Positions 8,001-15,269 of a stretch of 17,417 nt of DNA are shown piece by piece. This DNA comes from CAZNVG01 sp964576475 (GTDB lineage Bacteria > Patescibacteriota > Saccharimonadia > Saccharimonadales > CAZNVG01): the NCBI GenBank assembly GCA_964576475.1, contig CAZNVG010000023.1:1-17417 (forward strand). The letters run 5' to 3'. The first letter of the stretch is position 1; each line of letters begins with the position of its first letter. The notes beneath the pieces were generated by a model. It did not search any database, was not told where the DNA came from, and saw only the letters and a list, made by a program, of their open reading frames with translations. The translations under genes were made by a program, and so were the position numbers.

Positions 8001-8693
8001 TTATTCAAAGTCTAAAGTGTTCTTGATGGTGTACGCCACACCACTCTCAAGCTTGGCTGAGATCTCAAATCGCGTACATCGTGAATTCACAGTCGCGCTA
8101 CAACCTGCAGGCTGGGGAGTGTACGTATATTCGGAACCTGAACCATTAATATAAACGCCTTTGTTGTCTTTCAGATTCTCTTGATCAAAGTCAGGATGAT
8201 TTGTTTTCATCCATGCTGGATCAGCTAATTGAGCAGCAGAGGGATATGTTCTGTCGAAGCTATTGTTATCGAATGTAGTCGGGTTGCTGGCTAAGTAGTT
8301 ACGCACATTCTCGATGTCCTTGCGACGAATGCCATCGCGAGCATCACCGCCCGGATCACCCGCTGCTGTTTCACCGTTTTTTGTAGCTGGTGGCGTAGTT
8401 GGCTGAACAGTTTCCGTGTTCCCGGTAATCTGTGACACGGCTTCGTCTTTCTTCGTACCTTTCATAGCAAACACCACTACAAGACCTATCACTATTAACA
8501 CAACGACTACAATTCCGATTATAAGAGGTAATTTTGATTTGCTTGGTTGTGGCGCCTGAGGCATTGGAGGTACAGGGCCGGGGTAAGGATTTGGTGCGGG
8601 CGGCATCTGGCTCGTAGGTGCCGGCGGGGCCGGCTGTGGGGGCATAGGTGGTTGTGGTACTGATGCGCCAACTGGCGGCTGATTTGGATCCAT
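8001..8693 (-). CDS. Pro-rich, single-span membrane protein with pilin-like C-terminal domain
   Basis: 230 aa. Residues 1-50 are rich in Pro, Met and Gln; one membrane helix spans about 56-77 (PLIIGIVVVVLIVIGLVVVF) with SKSK before it, giving an N-in orientation. A Thr/Pro/Gly linker (80-118) leads to an external domain. ARDGIRRKDIENVRNYL (118-134) and the end, with Cys198, Cys206 and TRFEISAKLESG, resemble the C-terminal half of CPR type IV pilins (helix plus beta strands), yet there is no prepilin leader. A disulfide between the two cysteines is likely. AAGGAA before the start is the ribosome binding site. The N-terminus (MDPN followed by Pro-rich sequence) resembles that of the TM2 protein at 15851. 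Function unknown. Confidence 0.75.
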   Translation of the reverse strand: MDPNQPPVGASVPQPPMPPQPAPPAPTSQMPPAPNPYPGPVPPMPQAPQPSKSKLPLIIGIVVVVLIVIGLVVVFAMKGTKKDEAVSQITGNTETVQPTTPPATKNGETAAGDPGGDARDGIRRKDIENVRNYLASNPTTFDNNSFDRTYPSAAQLADPAWMKTNHPDFDQENLKDNKGVYINGSGSEYTYTPQPAGCSATVNSRCTRFEISAKLESGVAYTIKNTLDFE

Positions 8694-8755
8694 GAAAATT
8701 CCTTCGTTACATTAGCTATTGTAAAGCATAACCACAATATGAACGAGTCGACTGG

Positions 8756-10036
8756 CTACGAGTCACTTGGCAGAGGAAAATTGCGCGCAAACTCAATAAC
8801 TTCGTTTCGAATTGCCTCCAACTTTGTATCGTCTGAACGGCCGTCTAATGCTTGCTTCATCCATGTCGCTACCAGTGCCATATCCTTCTCAACAAGTCCT
8901 CGTGTAGTAATAGCGGGTGTGCCGAGGCGCAAACCACTTGGTCGGAACGGAGGAAGTGTGTCGTTAGGTATGGCATTGCAGTTTGCGTTCAAGCCGACTT
9001 TATCGAGGATATCCTGAGCGTCTCTACCCGTAATGCCCTTAAAGGTTGCTGGTATGTCTATCATGATCAAATGGTTGTCGGTACCATTCGTAACAAGTTT
9101 GAATCCATTCTGCATTAACGCGTCAGCGAGTGCGGAGGCATTTTTAAGAATTTGCTGTGCGTATGTCTGGAAACTTGGTTGCAATGCCTCATTAAACGCA
9201 ACTGCTTTTGCTGCAATCGTGTGCATATGTGGACCACCTTGAAATCCAGGAAAAATCTCGCGATCAATCAGGGTGGGGAGATTTTCAATCGTTTTTTCTG
9301 GTGCCTTGAGCGGGTTGCCGACTATCCCGTTGCTCATAATGAGTCCACCGCGTGGACCACGAAGAGTTTTATGGGTAGTCGTTGTCATAACATGGAAACC
9401 AAAATCGAGTGGGTTGGGTAGAGCCTTACCTGCAATCAGCCCCGCAATATGCGCCATGTCAGCCATAAGCATCGCACCCACTTCGTTACCAATGTCGGCA
9501 AATTTCTGATAATCAAGACTCCTCGGAAATCCACTGAATCCAGCCAGCAGAATCTTTGGTTTTTCACGTCGAGCAACTTCTCGCATTTCGTCGTAGTCAA
9601 TCTCGCCCGTCTCGAGATCCTTGATGCCATATCGAACAAAGTTATATAGTTTGGCACTACTTGTTACAGGCGCACCATGCGTCAAATGGCCGCCGTGATC
9701 TAGCTGCATAGCCATAATAGTGTCACCCGGTTCTAGCCAAGACTGATAGACAGCAATGTTAGCGGGTGCCCCTGAGTGCGGTTGTACGTTTGCGTGATCC
9801 GCCCCAAATAGCTGTTTCGCCCTATCAATGGCAATGGTTTCCAATTTGTCAGTATTTTCTTGTCCGCCATAGTAGCGCTTATCAGGGTAGCCTTCAGAGT
9901 ATTTATTCGTAAACACGCTACCCATTGCTGTGAGCACATCCCTACTTACATAGTTTTCGCTCGGTATAAGTTCAAGCCCTTCACGCTGACGTTTTTCTTC
10001 TGCGGCTATCAAGTCTGCAATAACTGTATCGTTCAT
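8756..10036 (-). CDS. glyA: Serine hydroxymethyltransferase
   Basis: PLP enzyme that interconverts serine plus tetrahydrofolate with glycine plus 5,10-methylene-tetrahydrofolate in the cytoplasm, feeding one-carbon and glycine metabolism. The 426-aa length fits the bacterial family (E. coli 417). Visible motifs are IPSENYVS and NKYSEGYPDKRYYGG near the N-terminus, ANVQPHSGAPANIAVY, the DMAHIAGLIAG block, and TTTTHKTLRGPRGG with Lys223 as the PLP Schiff-base lysine. GGAG 6 nt before ATG 10036 is the ribosome binding site, so unlike many neighbours it has an ordinary leader. It is divergent from the HTH-MurA gene across 261 bp. Nothing in it looks broken. Confidence 0.96.
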   Translation of the reverse strand: MNDTVIADLIAAEEKRQREGLELIPSENYVSRDVLTAMGSVFTNKYSEGYPDKRYYGGQENTDKLETIAIDRAKQLFGADHANVQPHSGAPANIAVYQSWLEPGDTIMAMQLDHGGHLTHGAPVTSSAKLYNFVRYGIKDLETGEIDYDEMREVARREKPKILLAGFSGFPRSLDYQKFADIGNEVGAMLMADMAHIAGLIAGKALPNPLDFGFHVMTTTTHKTLRGPRGGLIMSNGIVGNPLKAPEKTIENLPTLIDREIFPGFQGGPHMHTIAAKAVAFNEALQPSFQTYAQQILKNASALADALMQNGFKLVTNGTDNHLIMIDIPATFKGITGRDAQDILDKVGLNANCNAIPNDTLPPFRPSGLRLGTPAITTRGLVEKDMALVATWMKQALDGRSDDTKLEAIRNEVIEFARNFPLPSDS

Positions 10037-10214
10037 TTTTACTCCATGCGTTTAAACAACTTTATTCATTTTCAGACTGAGAGTGAGTCGCTAGATCATG
10101 TAGTTATTGTACAGAAAAAGATGGAATTACCGTAAAGACGCTCTGCAGAAAATACTTCTAGCTTATATCCAAACGCGTACGTTTACGACTTTCCTAGAAC
10201 GTGCGATAAGCGTA

Positions 10215-10258
10215 TTATTGTGCATAGTCAATAAAAGTCGTTTCTTGAGCGGTTATTG
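10215..10258 (+). repeat. Three TTATTG/CAATAA half-sites upstream of HTH-MurA
   Basis: TTATTG (10215-10220) and CAATAA (10229-10234) form an inverted repeat with an 8-nt spacer, and TTATTG recurs at 10253-10258, where it overlaps the -35 region. In the 261-bp space between glyA and HTH-MurA this could be a binding site for a regulator. The half-sites are AT-rich and short, so chance is possible. Confidence 0.3.
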
Positions 10259-10262
10259 CATC

Positions 10263-10280
10263 TATATCATTTGTGATATA
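10263..10280 (+). promoter_or_regulatory. 18-bp palindrome over the HTH-MurA promoter (candidate operator)
   Basis: TATATCA-TTTG-TGATATA has perfect 7-bp arms and a 4-bp centre. Its right arm overlaps the extended -10 box of the HTH-MurA gene, TGATATACT (TATACT at 10277-10282). A bound repressor would block RNA polymerase. Palindromes of 14-20 bp are typical for XRE-family dimers, and the gene encodes one, so autoregulation is the natural reading. Confidence 0.55.
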
Positions 10281-10282
10281 CT
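10274..10282 (+). promoter_or_regulatory. Extended -10 promoter of HTH-MurA
   Basis: TGATATACT matches the extended -10 consensus TGnTATAAT with one mismatch. A poor -35 (TTGCAT at 10256-10261, 15 bp spacer) fits an extended -10 promoter. The start would be near 10289, giving a leader of about 9 nt with only a weak AGG ahead of ATG 10298. Confidence 0.6.
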
Positions 10283-10297
10283 ATTAGGTACTTTTCT

Positions 10298-11821
10298 ATG
10301 AATATACAGAGCTCCAAGATAGGATCACTCATCAATCGCATACGCGTTGAGCGCGGCTTGACGCAAGTTGAGTTTGCCAAACGGCTCGGTACAAGCCAAT
10401 CCGCAGTTAATCGCATCGAAAAAGGCAAGCAAAACCTTAGCATGGATATGCTTGCTCGTATCAGTGACGTACTGAAGTCTCAGATCGTGCAACTGAATTC
10501 AGATAGCCTAAGTCTGCGTATTGTCGGCGGCCATCACTTGTCTGGTGAAATCGAAACCAAAGCTAGCAAAAACGGCTCCATGGGGCTCCTTGCCGCCAGT
10601 CTCCTCAATAAAGGAACAACCAAACTCAAGCATGTTCCAAAAATCGAAGAAGTATTTCGTATTATTGAAGTGTTTGAGAGTATCGGCGTATCGGTTAAAT
10701 GGGTGAATGGTAGCGACCTAGAGATCAAGCCCCCTAAGACCTTTGACATGGACAACATCGACCATGCTGCCGCACGCAGAACACGAAGCGTCATCATGAT
10801 GATCGGGTCGCTCATGCATTCACTTCGCGCCTTTGATCTACCGTACGCCGGGGGATGCAAACTAGGTAAGCGGACAATAAGTCCGTATTTTTATGCCTTG
10901 GAAGAATTTGGCGTCAACATTGATACAAAAGACACACACTATGAAATTACTGTGGGACGCAAAAAGCCCGAACAGATCGTCATGTATGAACCTGGCGATA
11001 CGGTCACTGAAACTGCCATTATGGCTGCTGCATGCTTGCCACAAACTACGACACTTCGAAAAGTTAGTGCGAACTATGCAGTGCAAGACCTCTGTCTATA
11101 TCTTCGGAAGCTTGGAGTGAAAATAGACGGCATCGGCACGTCCACTCTTGTCATTACAGGCATTAAAGGTCCAGCCAAGAAGAATGTATCCTACACAGTA
11201 AGCGAAGATCCGATCGAGTCCATGTTCTTCCTAACAGCAGGCATAGTTACAAACTCCAGTATTACGATTACACGATGTCCTATAGAATTTCTTGAGCTTG
11301 AGCTTCTGAAGCTTGAAAAAATGGGTGCAAAATTTCAAATAGGCGAACGCTACAAAGCCGACAACGGCTTTACGGATCTTGTCGACATTAAAACCCTGAA
11401 GCACTCGGGTCTAACTGCCCTCCCAGATAAGATTCATGCCCTACCATATCCCGGCATCAACATGGATAACTTGCCATTCTTTGTGCCAATCGCCGCACTC
11501 GCTAAGGGTCGTACGCTCATACACGATTGGACATACGAGAACCGTGCAGTTTACTACACCGAATTATCAAAGCTCGGCGCAATAGTTGAATTAGCAGACG
11601 TGCATCGTGTCTACATTACGGGACCTACTACGTTTAAGGCGGCGGAAATGATCTGCCCCCCTGCTCTTCGTCCTGGAGCTGTCATACTTATTGCCATGCT
11701 TGCAGCACAAGGCACTAGCATACTGCGGAACATTTATACGATAAATCGCGGCTACGAAGACCTCGCTCAGCGGCTCAATTCGCTCGGTGCAAAAATAGAA
11801 GTTATCAGTGATATCGGTTAG
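10298..11821 (+). CDS. murA: XRE helix-turn-helix domain fused to MurA (UDP-GlcNAc enolpyruvyl transferase)
   Basis: 507 aa. Residues 8-65 are an XRE/Cro-type helix-turn-helix (LTQVEFAKRLGTSQSAVNRI, recognition helix about 32-42). Residues 70-507 are a complete MurA, which transfers enolpyruvate from PEP to UDP-GlcNAc, the first committed step of peptidoglycan synthesis. The MurA residues look intact: Lys91-Asn92 (E. coli Lys22-Asn23), Cys187 in AGGCKLGKR (E. coli Cys115), Asp in PGINMDNLPF (Asp305), Arg in YENRAVYY, Arg in ALRPGA (Arg371), and the final NRGYEDLAQRLNSLGA. Standard MurA is about 419 aa, so the extra length is the HTH. A palindrome covers the gene's own -10. The enzyme call is firm; DNA binding and self-repression tied to precursor supply are inferred. 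It could instead act mainly as a regulator. Confidence 0.9.
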   Translation: MNIQSSKIGSLINRIRVERGLTQVEFAKRLGTSQSAVNRIEKGKQNLSMDMLARISDVLKSQIVQLNSDSLSLRIVGGHHLSGEIETKASKNGSMGLLAASLLNKGTTKLKHVPKIEEVFRIIEVFESIGVSVKWVNGSDLEIKPPKTFDMDNIDHAAARRTRSVIMMIGSLMHSLRAFDLPYAGGCKLGKRTISPYFYALEEFGVNIDTKDTHYEITVGRKKPEQIVMYEPGDTVTETAIMAAACLPQTTTLRKVSANYAVQDLCLYLRKLGVKIDGIGTSTLVITGIKGPAKKNVSYTVSEDPIESMFFLTAGIVTNSSITITRCPIEFLELELLKLEKMGAKFQIGERYKADNGFTDLVDIKTLKHSGLTALPDKIHALPYPGINMDNLPFFVPIAALAKGRTLIHDWTYENRAVYYTELSKLGAIVELADVHRVYITGPTTFKAAEMICPPALRPGAVILIAMLAAQGTSILRNIYTINRGYEDLAQRLNSLGAKIEVISDIG

Positions 11822-11850
11822 CGCCCTGTACTGGGTAGCCATAAGCGCGA

Positions 11851-11856
11851 TATACT
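11851..11856 (+). promoter_or_regulatory. -10 box (TATACT) of the histidine kinase gene
   Basis: TATACT ends 10 nt before ATG 11867; the predicted start gives a leader of about 4 nt. No Shine-Dalgarno and no clear -35 are present. The box lies just after the HTH-MurA stop codon, so the kinase is probably expressed separately. Confidence 0.5.
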
Positions 11857-11866
11857 AATAGATAAC

Positions 11867-13549
11867 ATGGCGGATAATAACGATTCAAAGCGGTTTGATG
11901 ACGGAGTGGTGAGCTCTTGGTTAATGGCTCCCACCAGTATCAGCATGGCGCTTGTTTTGCTCTCGCAATACTTCAACCACACCACGTATGCGACAAACTA
12001 TCGACTCGTGCTCGGCACAACGATTGCAATGTGTCTTTTTGCACTCTCGCACTTCATCCCTCAGCTAAAGTTTTCTAAATGGCATAAGACTTATTTGGTT
12101 ATTTATCATCTAGCGTTATCTTTCATCGTTATTTTCGTAGCACCGATACTGTCGCACTTCTTGGTATTATTCATATTGCTGACGTTTCTCTCAGGATTCT
12201 ATTTTCACCTTCGCGGCTTTCTGGTAAGCCTGGCAGCGTTCTTGTTAACGGTGCTCGCTGGTGGACTCTATCAGGGAAATGCACTTTCTTCGAACATATT
12301 CTCGCATGATGCAGTGGCTTCACTTCTCGTCGTCGTAGCGGTCATGCTAGTCCTCTATGCCGTACTAGAAAAAGTCATTAACGCGCGTAGTGACTTATCA
12401 CAGAAAATAGTGCGAGCTGAATATGAACACGAAAGGCTTGTTTCTCTCATAAACAACATGGCAGAGGCGGTGATTGCAATCGACCAAACAGGTGCGATTA
12501 CCATTTACAACTCCGGAGCACTCAGCGTTCTCAACACCCATACACAACTAAATGGTGTCAACATTAAGGACGTCCTGCAGCTTATAGATAAATCAGGCGA
12601 GAGTATTGATGTCATGCAGCTCATAGAACAAGCGCGAGACTTCATCTCTCGCAACGATGTGTTCGCAAAAATAAGCGAGCACGATAAGATCGCTCTCGAG
12701 CTGAACATAAGCCGTACGACCATAGCCTCGCCGTTCGCGAAACAGACTGGTTACTTAATACTATTACGCGACGTAACTGAGCAGAAAAGCCTTGATGAAG
12801 AACGTGACGAGTTCATATCTGTCGTCAGTCATGAGTTACGCACCCCAATTTCCATTGCAGAAGCTGATATTTCAATGGCAGCACACATCGTGAGACAGCC
12901 CGGCATCTCACTCGATAAGATAGAGGAGCGACTAAACAAGGCTCACGAACAAATCCTGTTTCTGTCTGACATGATGAATGATCTAAGTACGCTTTCGCGA
13001 GCCGAGCGTGCCGATGCGCAAATGGAGATTGAGTCATTTGCCATACATGACCTACTTAAAGAGCTCGTTACAGACTACGAACCTCAAGCCAAAGCCAAAC
13101 AATTAACATTCGACTTACAAATGAGCGACGGCCTTCCCGAGGTAACAACATCGCGTTTGTACCTTAAGGAAATACTGCAAAACCTTATTACAAACTCGAT
13201 CAAATACACAAACACTGGCGGGATCACAATAGATGCGCGGCTTGGTGAACGCAACGAACTGGTTATCCGGGTCATCGATACTGGAATTGGAATTGCCAAA
13301 AACGAACAAGAGAAAGTGTTCGACAAGTTCTGGCGCTCCGAGGATCCACTGACACGACAGACTAACGGCACTGGTCTCGGTATGTACATTACCAACAAGC
13401 TCACGCACAGAATTAATGCTCGGATCGAAGTTGAGAGCGAACTGGGCAAAGGATCTATATTTAGCCTATTCCTACCAAAGGTCGCCATCGATCAACGAGT
13501 TGATCAGCCGAATCTTGTTAAAAAGGAACTAGAGAATTTCTACAACTGA
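11867..13549 (+). CDS. Membrane sensor histidine kinase with PAS domain
   Basis: 560 aa. About six membrane helices occupy residues 15-170 with very short loops, so the sensor is buried in the membrane. A helical linker and a PAS domain (about 188-305, with MAEAVIAIDQTGAITIYN) follow. The HisKA dimerisation domain holds the H-box FISVVSHELRTP with phospho-acceptor His322. The ATPase domain has the N-box LQNLITNSIKYTN, G1 VIDTGIGIAKNE, F-box FDKFWR and G2 GTGLGMYI. All catalytic motifs are intact. No response regulator is adjacent: the next gene converges and overlaps by 10 nt, so the partner must lie elsewhere. The signal is unknown. Confidence 0.92.
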   Translation: MADNNDSKRFDDGVVSSWLMAPTSISMALVLLSQYFNHTTYATNYRLVLGTTIAMCLFALSHFIPQLKFSKWHKTYLVIYHLALSFIVIFVAPILSHFLVLFILLTFLSGFYFHLRGFLVSLAAFLLTVLAGGLYQGNALSSNIFSHDAVASLLVVVAVMLVLYAVLEKVINARSDLSQKIVRAEYEHERLVSLINNMAEAVIAIDQTGAITIYNSGALSVLNTHTQLNGVNIKDVLQLIDKSGESIDVMQLIEQARDFISRNDVFAKISEHDKIALELNISRTTIASPFAKQTGYLILLRDVTEQKSLDEERDEFISVVSHELRTPISIAEADISMAAHIVRQPGISLDKIEERLNKAHEQILFLSDMMNDLSTLSRAERADAQMEIESFAIHDLLKELVTDYEPQAKAKQLTFDLQMSDGLPEVTTSRLYLKEILQNLITNSIKYTNTGGITIDARLGERNELVIRVIDTGIGIAKNEQEKVFDKFWRSEDPLTRQTNGTGLGMYITNKLTHRINARIEVESELGKGSIFSLFLPKVAIDQRVDQPNLVKKELENFYN

Positions 13550-14256
13550 TCTGTGTTGAAACGTTTCAACAGCGCTAAGATAGCAGGCAGTATAAGTAGA
13601 CTAAGGAATATAGCACCTTGCAGTAACGAAGTTTCTTGTTTCGCAATACTCCCGCTTGTAAGTGGCTGCGATATAAATATTAACGCCACACCACCCAGCA
13701 ATAAGCCGAAGCTGCGTACACGAAAGCGCTGTAGTTTCTTCTCTATCTTGGCGCTCTGTCTCCACAAAAAAATGCTTAGGAAGAGTAGGCTGGCATACAT
13801 AATTGCTGCAAAGATAGAGTACCAATACAGATAGGAGTAGTTCAGGTTCCACGCACCATTAGACTGCGTCAGCGTGACAGGGTGCTTAAGGTTGTCATGC
13901 GTCGTCAAAACTTGGGCAACTATTGCACAGACCACAACCGCTATCTTCACCAAACGAGAAAGCATTACGTGCGCATTTAGATAGATTCGAATCACGGTGA
14001 ACCATATTGTTAGGAGTGACGCAAACTGGAACAGATCGCCGACGATAATCCCCCACGATAATGCATCGCTATTCGTTGTAAGGAGTGGTGGGATGCCATA
14101 TGAGCATAAACCTAGACACATGAGTAATGAGCTCACAGCGAATGAGCGAGTCAAACCACCCGCCCCTGATGAACTCTTGGTAAATCCACTGTACGCCAGG
14201 TAGGCCGTAAGTACGATGCCAATATAGTAATGGATAACGTTAAGCGGTATTTGCAT
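13540..14256 (-). CDS. Seven-helix membrane protein of unknown function
   Basis: 238 aa with seven predicted membrane helices (about 6-24, 38-58, 66-90, 96-119, 146-168, 182-199, 211-230) and a basic loop KIEKKLQRFRVR between helices 5 and 6, placing that loop in the cytoplasm. The layout resembles the 7TM sensor modules found at the N-terminus of some histidine kinases, but here no output domain is attached. It converges on the histidine kinase gene and overlaps it by 10 nt, tail to tail; whether the two act together cannot be told. The promoter TATAAT lies 8 nt before ATG 14256 and there is no ribosome binding site. I do not recognise the family. Confidence 0.7.
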   Translation of the reverse strand: MQIPLNVIHYYIGIVLTAYLAYSGFTKSSSGAGGLTRSFAVSSLLMCLGLCSYGIPPLLTTNSDALSWGIIVGDLFQFASLLTIWFTVIRIYLNAHVMLSRLVKIAVVVCAIVAQVLTTHDNLKHPVTLTQSNGAWNLNYSYLYWYSIFAAIMYASLLFLSIFLWRQSAKIEKKLQRFRVRSFGLLLGGVALIFISQPLTSGSIAKQETSLLQGAIFLSLLILPAILALLKRFNTDQL

Positions 14257-14264
14257 TTGGCTTC

Positions 14265-14270
14265 ATTATA
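14265..14270 (-). promoter_or_regulatory. -10 box (TATAAT) of the 7-TM gene, near-leaderless
   Basis: Perfect TATAAT on the minus strand, ending 8 nt before ATG 14256; the predicted mRNA would carry only about 2 nt ahead of ATG. No good -35 is visible. Confidence 0.5.
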
Positions 14271-14331
14271 CACGCATTGGGAATCGAGCTTACTAATGCT
14301 AAGCATCTGGTGGAGAAAGGGATCGCTTCAT

Positions 14332-14361
14332 ATAAAAAGCACCGGTACCGGTGCTTTTTAT
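14332..14361 (-). terminator. Bidirectional terminator after tRNA-His
   Basis: A perfect 30-bp palindrome with a GC-rich core (GCACCGGTACCGGTGC) flanked by A5 and T5 tracts, so it would stop transcription in both directions. It begins 13 nt past the CCA end of tRNA-His on the minus strand, its likely client. On the plus strand it would block readthrough toward the tRNA. Confidence 0.85.
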
Positions 14362-14373
14362 GGAAAATCATTC

Positions 14374-14451
14374 TGGGGCGAGCGATGGGTCTCGAACCCA
14401 CGGCCTTCGGGACCACAACCCGACGCTCTAACCAACTGAGCTACGCCCGCC
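14374..14451 (-). tRNA. tRNA-His (GTG anticodon), CCA encoded
   Basis: The minus strand folds as a full cloverleaf: acceptor GCGGGCG pairing with CGCTCGC (one G-U), D-arm GCTCAGTTGGTTAGAGC, anticodon stem TCGGG/CCCGA around the loop TTGTGGT with anticodon GTG, and T-arm GTGGG-TTCGAGA-CCCAT. An extra G at -1 (14451) faces C73 (14377), the identity pair of histidine tRNA, and CCA is encoded at 14376-14374. It has its own promoter and terminator. Confidence 0.97.
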
Positions 14452-14455
14452 GTAA

Positions 14456-14485
14456 ACAGGGGTATTATACTGATAAATCCCCTGT
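14456..14485 (-). promoter_or_regulatory. tRNA-His promoter within a 7-bp inverted repeat
   Basis: TATAAT (14469-14464, minus strand) lies 12 nt before the tRNA 5' end. It is enclosed by an inverted repeat: on the plus strand ACAGGGG at 14456-14462 and CCCCTGT at 14479-14485, with a 16-nt spacer. The repeat may be a weak terminator for the gene at 14511-14864 (CCCCTGT is followed by TT on the minus strand), an operator, or both. No -35 match is seen. Confidence 0.5.
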
Positions 14486-14510
14486 ACGCCTAGTCTAAAA
14501 TGCTGCTTCC

Positions 14511-14864
14511 CTAGCTCTTGGGTGCTTCGACTGGAGGCTGCGGAGCTGCTGGAGCGACTGGCGCTGAGCCAGCATGAGCCTTATCATACGGACGTTTTAC
14601 GACAAAGAAATAGATCAACGAGGCCAAGAAAGGTGCACCAATGAAATGCAACACCAGCCACAGAGTACGATTTGGAACATCCTCGTGCTTTATAAGATGA
14701 ATAAGTGTTATGACCCAGACAACGAAGAACGCGAGTCCAAATACCGCAAACACGAGAAAGAATATTCCTAATCCTGCTGCCTGATCAGCCGTGCACGGCT
14801 CACCATTTACCGTACAGCTTGATGTTGTAGTGGCTTGCGCCAATCGAACGATTACTTGATCCAT
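14511..14864 (-). CDS. Small two-span membrane protein with PLDc_N-like domain
   Basis: 117 aa. A short external N-terminus with two cysteines (Cys17, Cys24, possibly a disulfide) is followed by membrane helix 1 (about 31-56), a loop with HLIKHEDVPNRTLW, helix 2 (about 68-88) ending VVKRPYD, and a Pro/Ala-rich tail (PVAPAAPQPPVEAPKS). The two-helix pattern with W-x-L and a final Y-F-x-x-x-K/R matches the PLDc_N module (phospholipase D N-terminal), which often occurs alone as a small membrane protein of unknown role. AAGGAG (14879-14874) inside the end of the upstream gene is its ribosome binding site, 9 nt from ATG; the gap between the genes is 3 nt, so they are cotranscribed. Confidence 0.75.
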   Translation of the reverse strand: MDQVIVRLAQATTTSSCTVNGEPCTADQAAGLGIFFLVFAVFGLAFFVVWVITLIHLIKHEDVPNRTLWLVLHFIGAPFLASLIYFFVVKRPYDKAHAGSAPVAPAAPQPPVEAPKS

Positions 14865-14867
14865 GAT

Positions 14868-15263
14868 TTACTTCTCCTTATGCCGTTTAGTGTATTCTCC
14901 ATTTGTCCTGATATCAAGCTCACGCTTAACTTTGCTACGCTTCATGCGCAGTAGTGCTACTGCAAATAGTATCCATAACACCGGTGCAACTACAACGATG
15001 AGCTTGTTGCGTTGCACTGCAGCGGAAAAATGCCCATGCAGCAGCAACCAATACGCCCTTGTTAGACCTATACTCGGCGAAGGAATATGCATTCTTTCGT
15101 ACAAAGAAAGATGAGATCTTTCGAGCCAGCTATATGGTATGACCAAGAGTATGGCGTTAGTAAGCACGCCAAAACTGACTATGCCTCGAGGAGTCGAAAA
15201 TGACACTAGCTCAATTAAAAAGCCACCCAAACGATTGAAGGGTGGCGTTTTTTTCGAACTCAT
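14868..15263 (-). CDS. DUF2752-like membrane protein lacking the family cysteines
   Basis: 131 aa as drawn. SIGLTRAYWLLLHGHFSAAVQRN (split by its C-G-L-T-R-like core) matches the DUF2752 signature, usually C-P-G-C-G-[LM]-T-R-A, followed by a membrane helix (about 87-104) and a basic tail; a first helix spans about 28-45. Here both signature cysteines are replaced by Ser/Ile (PSPSIGLTRA), and the protein has no Cys at all. The start is uncertain. ATG 15263 has no ribosome binding site, and codons 6-15 overlap a terminator hairpin. GTG 15206 lies 7 nt after a TTTAAT -10-like box and would still include both helices. DUF2752 genes often sit beside TM2 genes, as here. Confidence 0.7.
   Translation of the reverse strand: MSSKKTPPFNRLGGFLIELVSFSTPRGIVSFGVLTNAILLVIPYSWLERSHLSLYERMHIPSPSIGLTRAYWLLLHGHFSAAVQRNKLIVVVAPVLWILFAVALLRMKRSKVKRELDIRTNGEYTKRHKEK
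15217..15254. terminator. Bidirectional terminator overlapping the start of the DUF2752-like gene
   Basis: GCCACCC (15222-15228) pairs with GGGTGGC (15240-15246) around an 11-nt loop. Seven Ts follow after one G on the plus strand (15248-15254) and five Ts on the minus strand (15221-15217). On the minus strand it begins 24 nt after the TM2 stop codon, and so would cut transcription between TM2 and most of the DUF2752-like gene. Confidence 0.75.
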
Positions 15264-15269
15264 TGCTAT

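Noticed and set aside
7897..8154. Plus-strand open frame of 85 codons after murB
   Set aside because: It crosses the small-RNA terminator hairpin and runs antisense into the gene at 8001-8693. It has no ribosome binding site and no recognisable domain.
10107..10301. Open frame of 64 codons between glyA and HTH-MurA
   Set aside because: It covers the HTH-MurA promoter and operator region, has no ribosome binding site, and its composition is not protein-like.
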